This document shows, piece by piece, positions 8,564 through 17,143 of a stretch of DNA of 64,000 nt (the first letter of the stretch is position 1; each line of letters begins with the position of its first letter). This DNA comes from Bacillus aerolatus. GTDB taxonomy: Bacteria > Bacillota > Bacilli > Bacillales > Domibacillaceae. Made by a program: the position numbers and the translations under genes. The DNA lies in contig NZ_WEIO01000004.1 in the NCBI RefSeq assembly GCF_009183655.1, forward strand, positions 124,001-188,000, given 5' to 3'. The notes beneath the pieces are model-generated. The model was not told the origin of the DNA and did no database searches. It saw only the letters and a list, made by a program, of their open reading frames with translations.

Positions 8564-10087
8564 TTATTTTCCAAACTGTGGAATATGATGATCCGCAATC
8601 GATACGTGGATCACTTTCGGTTCTGTATAAAATTCAAAGATCGCATAGTGGCCGCCTTCTCTGCCGATGCCGCTGTCTTTCGTTCCGCCGAATGGAATGC
8701 GGAGATCGCGGACGTTTTGGGCGTTGACCCACAGCATGCCGGCTTCGACCGCTTGTGCGACGCGATGGCCGCGTTTAATATCGTTCGTCCATACATATCC
8801 TGCTAAACCGTAACGGACGTTGTTCGCTGCCTCAACCACTTCTTCTTCTGTTTCAAATTCGATAACCGCCATGACCGGACCAAAAATTTCTTCCTGGCAT
8901 ACTCGCATGTCATTTTTCGCATTAAGCAACAAGGTTGGCGGCACAAAGTTGCCGGCTTTCACTTCTTCAGGAACGACGCCCTGAATCACTTCACAGCCTT
9001 CTTCTTTTGCCAGTTCAATATAGCTTTTTACTTTGTTGAAATGCTCTTTTTCAATAAGCGGTCCGAGCTGAGTTTTGGAATCCATTGGATCGCCAATTTT
9101 AATGTTCATGACGCGTTTCTTTAACTTTTCAACAAACTCGTCTTTAATGTTTTTATGAAGGAACACGCGGGAGTTGGCTGTACAGCGTTCCCCGTTAAAG
9201 GAGAAAATGCCCCAAACCGCCGCATCAAGCGCCCGGTCAAGATCAGCATCGTCGAAGACGATAAGCGGTGACTTGCCGCCTAGTTCCATCGATGTTTTCT
9301 TCAATGTATCGGCTGAGTTTTTAATGATGATGGAGCCGGTTGTCGTTTCACCAGTGAACGAAATCGCTTTCACATCTTGGTGTGCCACTAGTGCCGCACC
9401 GGCTGTTTCGCCAAAGCCGTGCACGATGTTGAATACACCAGCCGGCAGATCCGCTTTGTCAATCACTTGGGCCAGTTTATTCGCTGTCAGCGGAGACAAT
9501 TCCGCAGGCTTTAGCACGACTGTGTTACCAGTTGCCAGCGCTGGAGCGACTTTCCACGTCTCAAGCATGAACGGCGCATTCCAAGGTGTGATGAGCCCGA
9601 CCGGACCTAGCGGTTTATATACAGTGTAGTTAATGAATTCATCATCCACCGGGTACGATTCACCGTGCAGCTTCGTTTGCACCATCCGCGCATAAAAACG
9701 GAAGTTTTCCGCGGCACGGGCTGTCATTTTTCTTGTTTGGCTAATCGGAAGCCCTGTATCAAGTGATTCTAAATAAGCAATTTCTTCGATTTCTTCATCA
9801 ATCAAATCAGCGATACGGTTAATGTATATCATGCGTTCGGCCACTTTCAACTTGCCCCATGGACCTTCTTCGAACGCTTTTTTCGCCGCTGCCACCGCTT
9901 TGTTCATATCTTCCTCGCGGCCTTCCGCAACGGAATTATTCACTTCATTCGTAAATGGATTAATATTTTCGAACTTCGCTCCCGATTCAGCGTCTGTAAA
10001 TTGGCCGTCAATATACAGCTTTACATCATCTATCCGCTTGTGAATCAATTGATTTTGTCCGGCTGTTTGCACTTGCATGATGGTCAC
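8564..10087 (-). CDS. hpaE: 5-carboxymethyl-2-hydroxymuconate semialdehyde dehydrogenase
   Basis: A 507-aa NAD-dependent aldehyde dehydrogenase of the HpaE subfamily. The general base region is MELGGKSPLIVF and the catalytic cysteine sits in FSFNGERCTANSRVF. LYIDGQFTDAESGAKFENINPFTNEV at the start and NVRDLRIPFGGTKDSGIGREGG near the end are typical of HMS/CHMS dehydrogenases. It oxidises the ring-cleavage semialdehyde to 5-carboxymethyl-2-hydroxymuconate. It lies 59 bases after the aldolase gene, and the repeat block follows. Confidence 0.93.
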   Translation of the reverse strand: MTIMQVQTAGQNQLIHKRIDDVKLYIDGQFTDAESGAKFENINPFTNEVNNSVAEGREEDMNKAVAAAKKAFEEGPWGKLKVAERMIYINRIADLIDEEIEEIAYLESLDTGLPISQTRKMTARAAENFRFYARMVQTKLHGESYPVDDEFINYTVYKPLGPVGLITPWNAPFMLETWKVAPALATGNTVVLKPAELSPLTANKLAQVIDKADLPAGVFNIVHGFGETAGAALVAHQDVKAISFTGETTTGSIIIKNSADTLKKTSMELGGKSPLIVFDDADLDRALDAAVWGIFSFNGERCTANSRVFLHKNIKDEFVEKLKKRVMNIKIGDPMDSKTQLGPLIEKEHFNKVKSYIELAKEEGCEVIQGVVPEEVKAGNFVPPTLLLNAKNDMRVCQEEIFGPVMAVIEFETEEEVVEAANNVRYGLAGYVWTNDIKRGHRVAQAVEAGMLWVNAQNVRDLRIPFGGTKDSGIGREGGHYAIFEFYTEPKVIHVSIADHHIPQFGK

Positions 10088-10146
10088 TCCTTCTTCATTC
10101 CCCCGCTAAGAAAAGCGGGGGCTGATTATTGTCTTCATTGATTTCT

Positions 10147-11073
10147 TTATTTGGCAGATACGCCTTCTGGTAAAATATTGTACGTTTTCAACACCTCACG
10201 AATTTCATCCTGCAGGGCTTGAGCCGGCAAGTCCATCGGCTTGCGCAGAACTGGTTCGATTTTGCCCATCATGCCGAGTGCCGCTTTCACTGGCGCCGGG
10301 TTCGTGTCTTTAAATAACACATCATTCAATGGCATTAATTCGTAGTGAAGCTCAAGTGCTCTTTCCGCGTTTCCTTCCGCCCACGCATTGTGCATTTCCG
10401 CTACTTGCGCCGGTGCCACGTTCGCTGTTGCGCTGATCGAGCCGGCGCCGCCGATTGTCAGCATCGGGTAGCAAAGCAGCTCAATGCCGGAGAACAATTT
10501 GAAATCTCTGCCGCAATTTAACAATACGCGGTTCACATGTTCGAAATCTTTATTTGATTCTTTCGCACCGATAATATTCGGACAGTCTTCGACGAGGCGA
10601 GCCAACGTTTTCACTTCGAGGTTCACACCTGTGCGTCCTGGAATGTTGTAGACAACGATCGGAATATCGACCGCATCCGCAATTGTTTTATAGTGATTGT
10701 AAAGCGCATGCTGGGAAGGCTTGTTGTAATAAGGAACGATGACCATCGCCGCATCTGCGCCCATTTCCTGAGCCGCTTTCGTTAAGCGAAGTGCTTCATT
10801 GTAGTTGACAGAGCCTGTTCCCGGTGCGAATGGTACGCGGCCGTCGATCGTTTTGATCGCTGTTTCCATCACAAGTTCTCTTTCTTCTACCGTTAACGAG
10901 CTTGGCTCTCCTGACGTACCTGTTACGGAAATCCCGTGACTGCCGCTTTCAATTTGCCAGTCAATTAAACTTTTAAATGTATCTAGATCTAAACTTTCAT
11001 CTTGTTTGAACGGAGTAATGACCGGTGCAATCGACCCTTTTAATTTTTCTTTTGCTTCTTGAACTTTTGACAT
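10147..11073 (-). CDS. hpaI: 2,4-dihydroxyhept-2-ene-1,7-dioate aldolase, DapA-family type
   Basis: A 308-aa class I aldolase of the dihydrodipicolinate synthase/N-acetylneuraminate lyase family. The site Lys is in NIIGAKESNKDF and the Tyr in VVYNIPGRTGVNL; GTSGEPSSLTVEER matches GTTGE-type substrate loops. Gram-positive HPA clusters often use this family instead of the metal-dependent HpaI of enterics. The expected reaction gives pyruvate and succinic semialdehyde. It is the promoter-proximal gene of the cluster, facing the LysR gene. DapA itself is less likely given the context. Confidence 0.85.
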   Translation of the reverse strand: MSKVQEAKEKLKGSIAPVITPFKQDESLDLDTFKSLIDWQIESGSHGISVTGTSGEPSSLTVEERELVMETAIKTIDGRVPFAPGTGSVNYNEALRLTKAAQEMGADAAMVIVPYYNKPSQHALYNHYKTIADAVDIPIVVYNIPGRTGVNLEVKTLARLVEDCPNIIGAKESNKDFEHVNRVLLNCGRDFKLFSGIELLCYPMLTIGGAGSISATANVAPAQVAEMHNAWAEGNAERALELHYELMPLNDVLFKDTNPAPVKAALGMMGKIEPVLRKPMDLPAQALQDEIREVLKTYNILPEGVSAK

Positions 11074-11204
11074 GTTTCCTTCTCTCCCTTTTTTATAATC
11101 AAGATGGAACTTGTTAATAAATTAAAGAATCTATTTTTCCGTTTGCCACTAATGACCTTCAAACATTTTTAGATTCAATGTTTCTAAAAATTTCGAAAAA
11201 GTAG

Positions 11205-11218
11205 TGGAATCGCTTACA
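11205..11218. promoter_or_regulatory. cre site (CcpA) in the hpaI-lysR divergent region
   Basis: TGGAATCGCTTACA matches the cre consensus TGNAANCGNWNNCA at every fixed position. It lies in the 241-base divergent region between the hpa operon and its LysR gene, 132 bases upstream of the hpaI start. Glucose-type carbon sources would then repress HPA use through CcpA-HPr(Ser-P). Confidence 0.75.
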
Positions 11219-11314
11219 CATATAACTTATCATGGAGATAAGAATATTAAAAATATTTAAATAATTGGTTTACCATATTAAAAAAGTATACATAACTGTT
11301 AGGGGGTACCAAAT

Positions 11315-12199
11315 TTGGATATTAGACAACTCCGTTATTTTGCTGCTATCGCCGAAGAAGGGCAAATTACAAAGGCCGCTAAAAGGCTTCACATGGCCCA
11401 GCCGCCATTGAGTCAGCAATTGAAAGCTTTAGAAGAAGAGCTCGGTGTTTTGCTGCTGGAACGCAAAGGCAGAACTCTCGAACTAACGGAAGCAGGAAAT
11501 GTATTATACAAAAAAGCGAAATATTTGCTGGAACAAATGGATGAAACGGTTCTTGAAGTAAAGGAAGTCGGAGACGGCTTGAAAGGAGTTTTGTCGATCG
11601 GTTCCGTTAAAACATGCTTCTCTTACATACCGGAGCGCTTCCGTCACTTCAGAGAAAAATATCCATCCGTGACATTCCGGCTAAAAGAAGGCGATTCCTC
11701 TTTATTGGCGCATTACGTAAAAAGCCGTGAAGTAGAACTGGCTATCGTAAGGCTCCCTCTTGACATGGAAGAATTCTCTTATTTGCCGCTGCCGACCGAT
11801 CCATTTGTGGCCGTCATGCCGCAAGAGTGGGAAAGCCCCTCCGTCATACAAATGAATGAGCTCAACGGTGTCCCCCTCATGCTGCTGCACCGGGTAACCG
11901 GCGTCGGACTTTACGAACTTGTCGTCAACGAATGCAAAAAACACGGCTTTGACCCAACTATTATTTGCGAATGCCCCGATGCAGCGATGCTCCTGTCACT
12001 CGCACGCACGGGACTCGGAGCGGCGCTTTTGCCAAAGTCAACGTTGCTCTCTTTTCCAACGGACGACTTAAAAATTATCGAAATTGAAGATTGTACGATC
12101 CAATCAGAATCTGCCCTTATCTGGCTGAAAGAACGGTATTTGTCTAAAAAAGCCGAACGTTTTATTGAAACGTTCCAGGCGGTTGAATCTACTATATAA
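11315..12199 (+). CDS. LysR-family transcriptional regulator of the hpa cluster
   Basis: A 294-aa LysR regulator. The N-terminal winged helix is clear (DIRQLRYFAAIAEEGQITKAAKRL, then HMAQPPLSQQLKALEEELG), followed by a two-lobe effector domain. The start is TTG at 11315, preceded by AGGGGG at a good distance. It is divergent from the hpa genes, so it probably activates them in response to HPA or an intermediate and represses itself. A hairpin follows at 12206-12230. Confidence 0.9.
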   Translation: MDIRQLRYFAAIAEEGQITKAAKRLHMAQPPLSQQLKALEEELGVLLLERKGRTLELTEAGNVLYKKAKYLLEQMDETVLEVKEVGDGLKGVLSIGSVKTCFSYIPERFRHFREKYPSVTFRLKEGDSSLLAHYVKSREVELAIVRLPLDMEEFSYLPLPTDPFVAVMPQEWESPSVIQMNELNGVPLMLLHRVTGVGLYELVVNECKKHGFDPTIICECPDAAMLLSLARTGLGAALLPKSTLLSFPTDDLKIIEIEDCTIQSESALIWLKERYLSKKAERFIETFQAVESTI

Positions 12200-12205
12200 A
12201 CAAAC

Positions 12206-12230
12206 ATGAGATCGCACGGGGCGATCTCAT
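12206..12230 (+). terminator. Hairpin after the LysR gene
   Basis: ATGAGATCGC and GCGATCTCAT form a 10-bp stem 6 bases after the stop codon. There is no T tract on the plus strand, so termination is likely but not certain. Confidence 0.55.
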
Positions 12231-12414
12231 ATAAGCGAGGAGTGGAATGATCACGACGAACTGTAGAATGACTTCCGAATCGATTCCTTTCTAATGCGGA
12301 AACATTCCGGGGAGTGTGCCGGCCGTAAAATCGGTTTGGTCATTATTTTTCTTTATATGGCCAGTATTTCAGCCCGAGTGGCCAGTAAATCTACCTATTT
12401 GGCTCGTAACCAGC

Positions 12415-12453
12415 AAAAAACAAGCCTTCTCCGCCAAGGAAAAGGCTTGTTTT
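12415..12453 (-). terminator. Rho-independent terminator of the YitT gene
   Basis: AAAACAAGCCTT pairs with AAGGCTTGTTTT around an 11-base loop, with a T run on the minus strand directly after the yitT stop. Confidence 0.85.
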
Positions 12454-13266
12454 CTATGAGGCTCTATGAAATGAACCGACGACTTCTATTGTTTGCGTAA
12501 CGTTGACGAAGGCACAGGGATCCGCTTCGTGAATCATTTTCTTCACATCTGTCAGCTGATAGCGAGTGATGACTGTGACGAGCACTGCCCGGCCTTCCCC
12601 CGTGTAAGCTCCTTCGCCGTTCATTTGTGTGACGCCGCGATATAAATTCGCCAGAAGCTTTCCTTTCACTTCTTCCCCTTTGGCGGTAATGATCATCAGC
12701 GTCAATTTCACATGGCTTGTGTGGATCATATCGACGACTTTTCCCGTCGCGTAAATCGCGATCATCGTATTCAGCGCCGCATCCCAGCTGAAAATAAAGC
12801 CGGATGCGAGCACGACGACCACGTTCATTGCCGTTAAGATGGAGCCGAGCGGAAATTCTTTCTTTTTCGTGAGGAGCATCGCAATGATATCAAAGCCCCC
12901 CGATGATCCGGATGCCCGGAACACGATGCCAATACCGGCACCCGTGATGATCCCTCCGAACAGCGCGGACAAAATCGGCTCTGTTGACACTTCAACAATT
13001 GGAATCACATACAGGCTGACTGAAATTGCTACAACAGACACAATAGTGTAGCAAATGAAACGCTTTCCGAGCTTGATCATGCCGAGGACTAGCAGCGGCA
13101 AATTCAGCAGCAAGTTTACGACCCCTGTGTTTAAAGGAGTGATCAGTCCGAACATAATCGCCACTCCGCTGAGCCCGCTGCTCAGCACCTCATGCGGAAT
13201 CAGAAAGAAGTTATAAGCTATCCCAACCAAAAACGAGCCGAACAAAATGCTTACAATGTTCCACAT
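12454..13266 (-). CDS. YitT family membrane protein (DUF161 + DUF2179)
   Basis: A 270-aa protein with five or six membrane helices (FLIPHEVLSSGLSGVAIMFG; FRASGSSGGFDIIAMLL) and a C-terminal soluble DUF2179 domain from about residue 190 (KLTLMIITAKGEEV...YRGVTQMNGEGAYTG). YitT proteins are common in Bacillus and of unsettled function; transport of a small molecule has been suggested. The start ATG at 13266 is preceded by AAGGGGGATGTGG. A shorter relative without DUF2179 lies at 33150-33761. Confidence 0.88.
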   Translation of the reverse strand: MWNIVSILFGSFLVGIAYNFFLIPHEVLSSGLSGVAIMFGLITPLNTGVVNLLLNLPLLVLGMIKLGKRFICYTIVSVVAISVSLYVIPIVEVSTEPILSALFGGIITGAGIGIVFRASGSSGGFDIIAMLLTKKKEFPLGSILTAMNVVVVLASGFIFSWDAALNTMIAIYATGKVVDMIHTSHVKLTLMIITAKGEEVKGKLLANLYRGVTQMNGEGAYTGEGRAVLVTVITRYQLTDVKKMIHEADPCAFVNVTQTIEVVGSFHRAS

Positions 13267-13372
13267 TCCACATCCCCCTTATCCCATCCACTATTTAATT
13301 GAGTTCATTATAAGGGAGGAAATGGCGATTTTGGAGATGATAGTTTTTTCTGAAAAGCCAGACGGATGTCGT

Positions 13373-13428
13373 GAAAAAAGCCGGTTCCTATCTGTTCCGC
13401 TTTCAGTGCGCACAGATTGAACCGGCTT
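13373..13428 (-). terminator. Terminator after the small coiled-coil gene
   Basis: AGCCGGTTC (13379-13387) pairs with GAACCGGCT (13419-13427); on the minus strand the stem is followed by TTTTTTC. The loop part can form an extra small stem. It lies 1-2 bases past the stop at 13429. Confidence 0.8.
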
Positions 13429-13722
13429 TCAATAGGGCTGCTTCTTCATTTGTTTCTGGAGTTGGTCGATTTGTTTTTGCATTTTTTCGAGCTGCTGATC
13501 CAGTTGTTGTTGCTGTAACTCGCTCTGTTTCTCCTCCATCTTCTCTTGGATCCTCTCTCTTCTGCTAACTTCGAAATCTAAGAGCAGTCCCGCATAAGAA
13601 ATAATCCCCCCGACGGTTGCCAGCGTATCTCCAATAAGAAATAATGACTCGCTCACCCTCTCCAGATGCTCGGTCTTATTCTGTTCTTCATGGCTTTGAC
13701 TGTTTCCTGTGCCTTCGTTCAT
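13429..13722 (-). CDS. Small coiled-coil protein, hypothetical
   Basis: A 97-aa protein in three parts: a hydrophilic N-terminus rich in Glu, Asn and Gln, a weakly hydrophobic middle (LATVGGIISYAGLLLDFEV), and a C-terminal coiled coil of Gln, Lys and Glu from about residue 55 to the end. I do not recognise a family. It is monocistronic, with its own terminator. The start ATG at 13722 is preceded by an AGGGAAG site. Confidence 0.6.
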   Translation of the reverse strand: MNEGTGNSQSHEEQNKTEHLERVSESLFLIGDTLATVGGIISYAGLLLDFEVSRRERIQEKMEEKQSELQQQQLDQQLEKMQKQIDQLQKQMKKQPY

Positions 13723-13856
13723 ACGCTTCCCTTCTTTGCTTCTTCGTTTACTATAACTTATGCTAATCGGCTAGAATTGGTATCTGCAGCCTGACTTGTT
13801 TAAGCATCTTTTAGAAAACAGACGACGATCTTAAAATAGAAATATTCAAGACGCTT

Positions 13857-13887
13857 AAAAGGGCAAGAAAAAACCCCTTGCCCTTTT
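13857..13887 (-). terminator. Terminator of the FadR-MFS operon
   Basis: AAAAGGGCAAG pairs with CTTGCCCTTTT, 9 bases past the MFS stop, with T runs in both directions. Confidence 0.85.
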
Positions 13888-13896
13888 ACCTATTCT

Positions 13897-15105
13897 TCAA
13901 ACAAATTTCTTCTTCCCGACAGACAGTCCTAGCACAAAAATAAGTGCCGATGCTGCAATGAGCATGAGTAAAGGAATGGTCCAGCCGTGTGTAACGTCAT
14001 GCAGCCAGCCGAACAATACTGGTCCGACAGCCGCTAAAAGATAGCCGAATGACTGAGCCATGCCCGACAATTCTGCCGCTTCTTGTGTGCTTTGCGTGCG
14101 AAGACTAAAGAACATCATACATAAGCTAAATGCTGATCCTGCCGCAATACCGATCATCAGTATCCACAATGGGAGGAGCAAACTGCCGCCCGACAAAATA
14201 CCGGCTAATCCGGCGATGAATAAAGCAGCGGTCACAGCGGCCATGCCGCGCTGGCTTTGCATCCGCCCCGCTAATACAGGAACGATAAACGTAAACGGAA
14301 GAATGGCAAACTGCATGAAAGACAGCATCCAGCCTGCTGATTCTGCATCAAGCCCCTTTTGTTGAAGAATATCCGGCAGCCAAGCGATCACCGTGTAAAA
14401 GATCAGCGATTGCAGCCCCATAAACAAAGTGACTTGCCAGGCTAGCCGGGAACGCCATAAACGGGTGCTTTGACTCTTCCCTGCTGCTCCCGCCGCCTTC
14501 TTTTGACGGCCTAATTGCGGCAGCCAAAATAAAACCGCACTCAACGACAGGACGGCCCAGATCCCAAGGGCGCCGGTCCAGCCAAAACCGGCACTCATAG
14601 CAAGAGGCACACTAAGACCGGACGCTACAGCTCCGCATAAATTCATCGAAACGGCGTAGACGCCTGTCATTACTCCAATGCGCTGCGCAAAATGCTGTTT
14701 GATCAAACCCGGCATTAAGACATTGCCAATCGCAATAGCCAAGCCGAGCAAAACCGTCCCCGCAAATAATACGCCCACTCCCCCTGAGGAACGAAGCACA
14801 ATACCCGCCGTCAGGGCGATCAAAGAGACGAATAACGTCAGTTCCACCCCAAATCGGCGGGAGAGGCGCGGGGCAAACGGAGATAAAAGCGCAAAAGCAA
14901 GCAAAGGCACAGTCGTTAATGTACCGGCTGCCGCATTGGAAATTCCTAAATTGTCCCGGATTACGGGCACTAACGGACCGACCGAAGTCAAAGGGGCTCT
15001 AAGGTTAGCCCCGATAAAAATAATGCCGATAATCAGCAGCACTGTTCCCAATTTTATTTTTGAGCTTGTTTTTCCTTGCTGTTCGACTGCTTGCGGCTCA
15101 CCCAT
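13897..15105 (-). CDS. MFS transporter, CynX/NimT type
   Basis: A 402-aa major facilitator with 12 predicted helices. The motif GANLRAPLTSVGPLVPVIRD near residue 38 is typical of the CynX/NimT (cyanate, 2-nitroimidazole) branch, whose members export or import small anions or drugs. It starts one base into the stop codon of the upstream FadR-type gene (TAATG overlap), so the two are translationally coupled. The substrate cannot be told from the sequence. Confidence 0.87.
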   Translation of the reverse strand: MGEPQAVEQQGKTSSKIKLGTVLLIIGIIFIGANLRAPLTSVGPLVPVIRDNLGISNAAAGTLTTVPLLAFALLSPFAPRLSRRFGVELTLFVSLIALTAGIVLRSSGGVGVLFAGTVLLGLAIAIGNVLMPGLIKQHFAQRIGVMTGVYAVSMNLCGAVASGLSVPLAMSAGFGWTGALGIWAVLSLSAVLFWLPQLGRQKKAAGAAGKSQSTRLWRSRLAWQVTLFMGLQSLIFYTVIAWLPDILQQKGLDAESAGWMLSFMQFAILPFTFIVPVLAGRMQSQRGMAAVTAALFIAGLAGILSGGSLLLPLWILMIGIAAGSAFSLCMMFFSLRTQSTQEAAELSGMAQSFGYLLAAVGPVLFGWLHDVTHGWTIPLLMLIAASALIFVLGLSVGKKKFV

Positions 15106-15800
15106 TATAATTCCTCCAAACTTTTAGACAGCGTTTCTTTTAAATGAGCCATATATTCATTGACCGCTTCAGCCGCCCCGTCTTCATTTTGTGCAATAAT
15201 GCCATCTACGAGCTTCCCGTGAATGCGTTGATGGACATCCGTACAAGAAGTAAGTTCGACTAAGTTACGAACGGAGGAATGCAGAGCATCCGTCATATGT
15301 TCATACAAATCGATCAACAGGTTGTTATGAGATGCTGCTGCAATGACTTGATGCAGCTGGATGTCTGCTTCTACATAAGCTTGGTGATCGTTTGCTTGAA
15401 TCGCTTTGAGACAAGCGTCCATTTGCAAGCGCAGTTGCTGCACATCTTCTTCACTTCGGCGGACAGCCGCTAATCTCGCTGCTTCCCGCTCGAGCGCGTG
15501 CCTGACCTCCAGCGTTTCCAGCAAGTTTGATTTATGCAGGCGCCGCTCGATGGCAGCCCCTAGAACGCTGGATGAACAAACGCGGGTTCCGCTCCCTTGC
15601 TTCGTCTGCAAAAGGCCGCCGTGAACGAGGGCGCGCACCGCTTCCCTCAATGTGTTGCGGCTTACATCAAACCGTTCCATTAATTCCATTTCCGGCGGCA
15701 GCCGAGTACCGACTGCCCACGCACCGGATTCTATTAAACTTTCCATTTGTGAAACTACCTGCTCCACAAGAGAAATGCGATTCGTTTTTTCAATCTTCAT
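15105..15800 (-). CDS. FadR-family (GntR) transcriptional regulator
   Basis: A 231-aa regulator. The N-terminal GntR winged helix (MESLIESGAWAVGTRLPPE, then ERFDVSRNTLREAVRAL) is followed by the all-helical FCD effector domain with metal-ligand-type residues (VEADIQLHQVIAAASHN). FCD proteins usually sense carboxylic acids. It is the first gene of a two-gene operon with the MFS transporter and probably controls that operon. Confidence 0.88.
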   Translation of the reverse strand: MKIEKTNRISLVEQVVSQMESLIESGAWAVGTRLPPEMELMERFDVSRNTLREAVRALVHGGLLQTKQGSGTRVCSSSVLGAAIERRLHKSNLLETLEVRHALEREAARLAAVRRSEEDVQQLRLQMDACLKAIQANDHQAYVEADIQLHQVIAAASHNNLLIDLYEHMTDALHSSVRNLVELTSCTDVHQRIHGKLVDGIIAQNEDGAAEAVNEYMAHLKETLSKSLEEL

Positions 15801-15899
15801 ACTTACACCTCAAAATTGTAGGATGATTGGTTCGTAGGTAATCTTATCATATGTTCAAATAAATATAAATCCGTTTGACTCCATCATCGAAAAAATTAA

Positions 15900-16120
15900 G
15901 GCTCTTTTCTAAGAGATTGTTGCTTTTAAAACAAAAACTGTTGAAGGTTGATTGGAGCGGAAGTGCGAGACTCCTGCGGGAGAAGCGGGACAGGTGAGAC
16001 CCCACAGGCGTTTACGCCGAGGAGGCTCACCGCCCGCCCCGCGGAAAGCGATCAACTGCAGCGGAAATCAACCAATCCGTACTACTTGGTAATATAGAAA
16101 CAAAGTTTGCGAAAACAGCC
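15900..16120. mobile_element. MITE copy 1 (221 bp, TSD AAAATTAA)
   Basis: The element begins GGCTCTTTTCTAAGAGATTG and ends ...GCGAAAACAGCC, giving imperfect inverted ends of about 23 bp (GGCTSTTTTC shared). The 8 bases before it (15892-15899) and after it (16121-16128) are both AAAATTAA. The core holds nested inverted repeats, including GGTTGATT/AATCAACC and GGTGAG/CTCACC, and has no ORF. Copies 2 and 3 at 32930 and 54445 share ends and core. Confidence 0.9.
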
Positions 16121-16204
16121 AAAATTAAAGGTTGAAAAGAATGACATCATGTGACAAAGTGGAGGAAAACTCAGAAAATTGAGAAAGGAAAGGACATGAA
16201 CTAA

Positions 16205-17143
16205 TTGAAAGCGGATAAATTTCCACTAGGTATCATTATGTGTTTATTTGCCGTTCTTACCTGGGGAGGAATGTACCCAGTTATGGCAGACGCTTTAAAA
16301 ATTATGGACCCTTTTTACATTACATTGTTTCGCTACGGTTCAGTTTCGATCGTTTTTGTATTTTGGTTAATCATGACAGAGGGGAAAGAACATCTGAAAG
16401 TAGAGGGACGATTAAAAGAAGTCTTGTTTCTTGGTACGATGGGTTTTGCGGGTTTTAGCTTTCTCGTGTTTTTAGGTCAGCAGCTGGCCGGTCCTTCTGG
16501 CACTGTCATTGCGGCGGTAATAATGGCGACTCAGCCGCTATTAGGTGTCATTGTTATTTGGATCACCCAAAAGACCACACCAAAGCCTTTAACGTTCTTG
16601 TTTATGCTGACAGCTTTTGTCGGAGTGGTCATGGTGATTTCAAAAGGAGATATAACGATCTTTTTTTCAAAAGACGGAAATTTGTTTGCGAACTTTCTTA
16701 TTTTAATTGGGGCTGTTTGTTGGGTTATTTATACATCGGGCGGCAGCTCATTTCCAGATTGGTCACCTCTTCGTTATACAACAGTCACTTCTATTTACGG
16801 TTATCTTTCGATTATAGTGATTGTTACCGGCGCTACTTTAATGGGCTGGCTGGATGTTCCAACTATCAAAATGTTTAGTGATATATCGGGAGCACTCATC
16901 TATATATCATTAATTGCAGGGGTTTTAGCTGTGTTCAGCTGGAATGCCGGGAATAAAATCCTAACACCTATTAACGGCATTGTCTTTATGAATTTGCTGC
17001 CGGTCACGACCTTCGTCATATCAGTCATTCAAGGATATGAACTGAGCCTATTTGAACTGGCAGGAATGATGATTGTCATTCTGAGCTTAATTGCCAACAA
17101 TCTTTATATCCGGAAGGTCCAAAAGGAAATTGCCCTCGGTTGA
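16205..17143 (+). CDS. DMT/EamA family transporter
   Basis: A 312-aa protein with ten predicted helices in two EamA repeats; the first opens with LFAVLTWGGMYPVMADALK, the second near residue 155 (LILIGAVCWVIYTSGGSSFP). Such proteins usually export metabolites. The start is TTG at 16205: the nearest ATG upstream is followed at once by a stop, and AAAGGA lies at a suitable distance. The 3' end abuts the right end of the IS605-type element, so its own terminator may have been displaced. Confidence 0.85.
   Translation: MKADKFPLGIIMCLFAVLTWGGMYPVMADALKIMDPFYITLFRYGSVSIVFVFWLIMTEGKEHLKVEGRLKEVLFLGTMGFAGFSFLVFLGQQLAGPSGTVIAAVIMATQPLLGVIVIWITQKTTPKPLTFLFMLTAFVGVVMVISKGDITIFFSKDGNLFANFLILIGAVCWVIYTSGGSSFPDWSPLRYTTVTSIYGYLSIIVIVTGATLMGWLDVPTIKMFSDISGALIYISLIAGVLAVFSWNAGNKILTPINGIVFMNLLPVTTFVISVIQGYELSLFELAGMMIVILSLIANNLYIRKVQKEIALG

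Noticed and set aside
12294-12500. A 68-codon plus ORF downstream of the LysR gene
   Set aside because: It runs through the yitT terminator and into the yitT coding region on the other strand and has no ribosome site.
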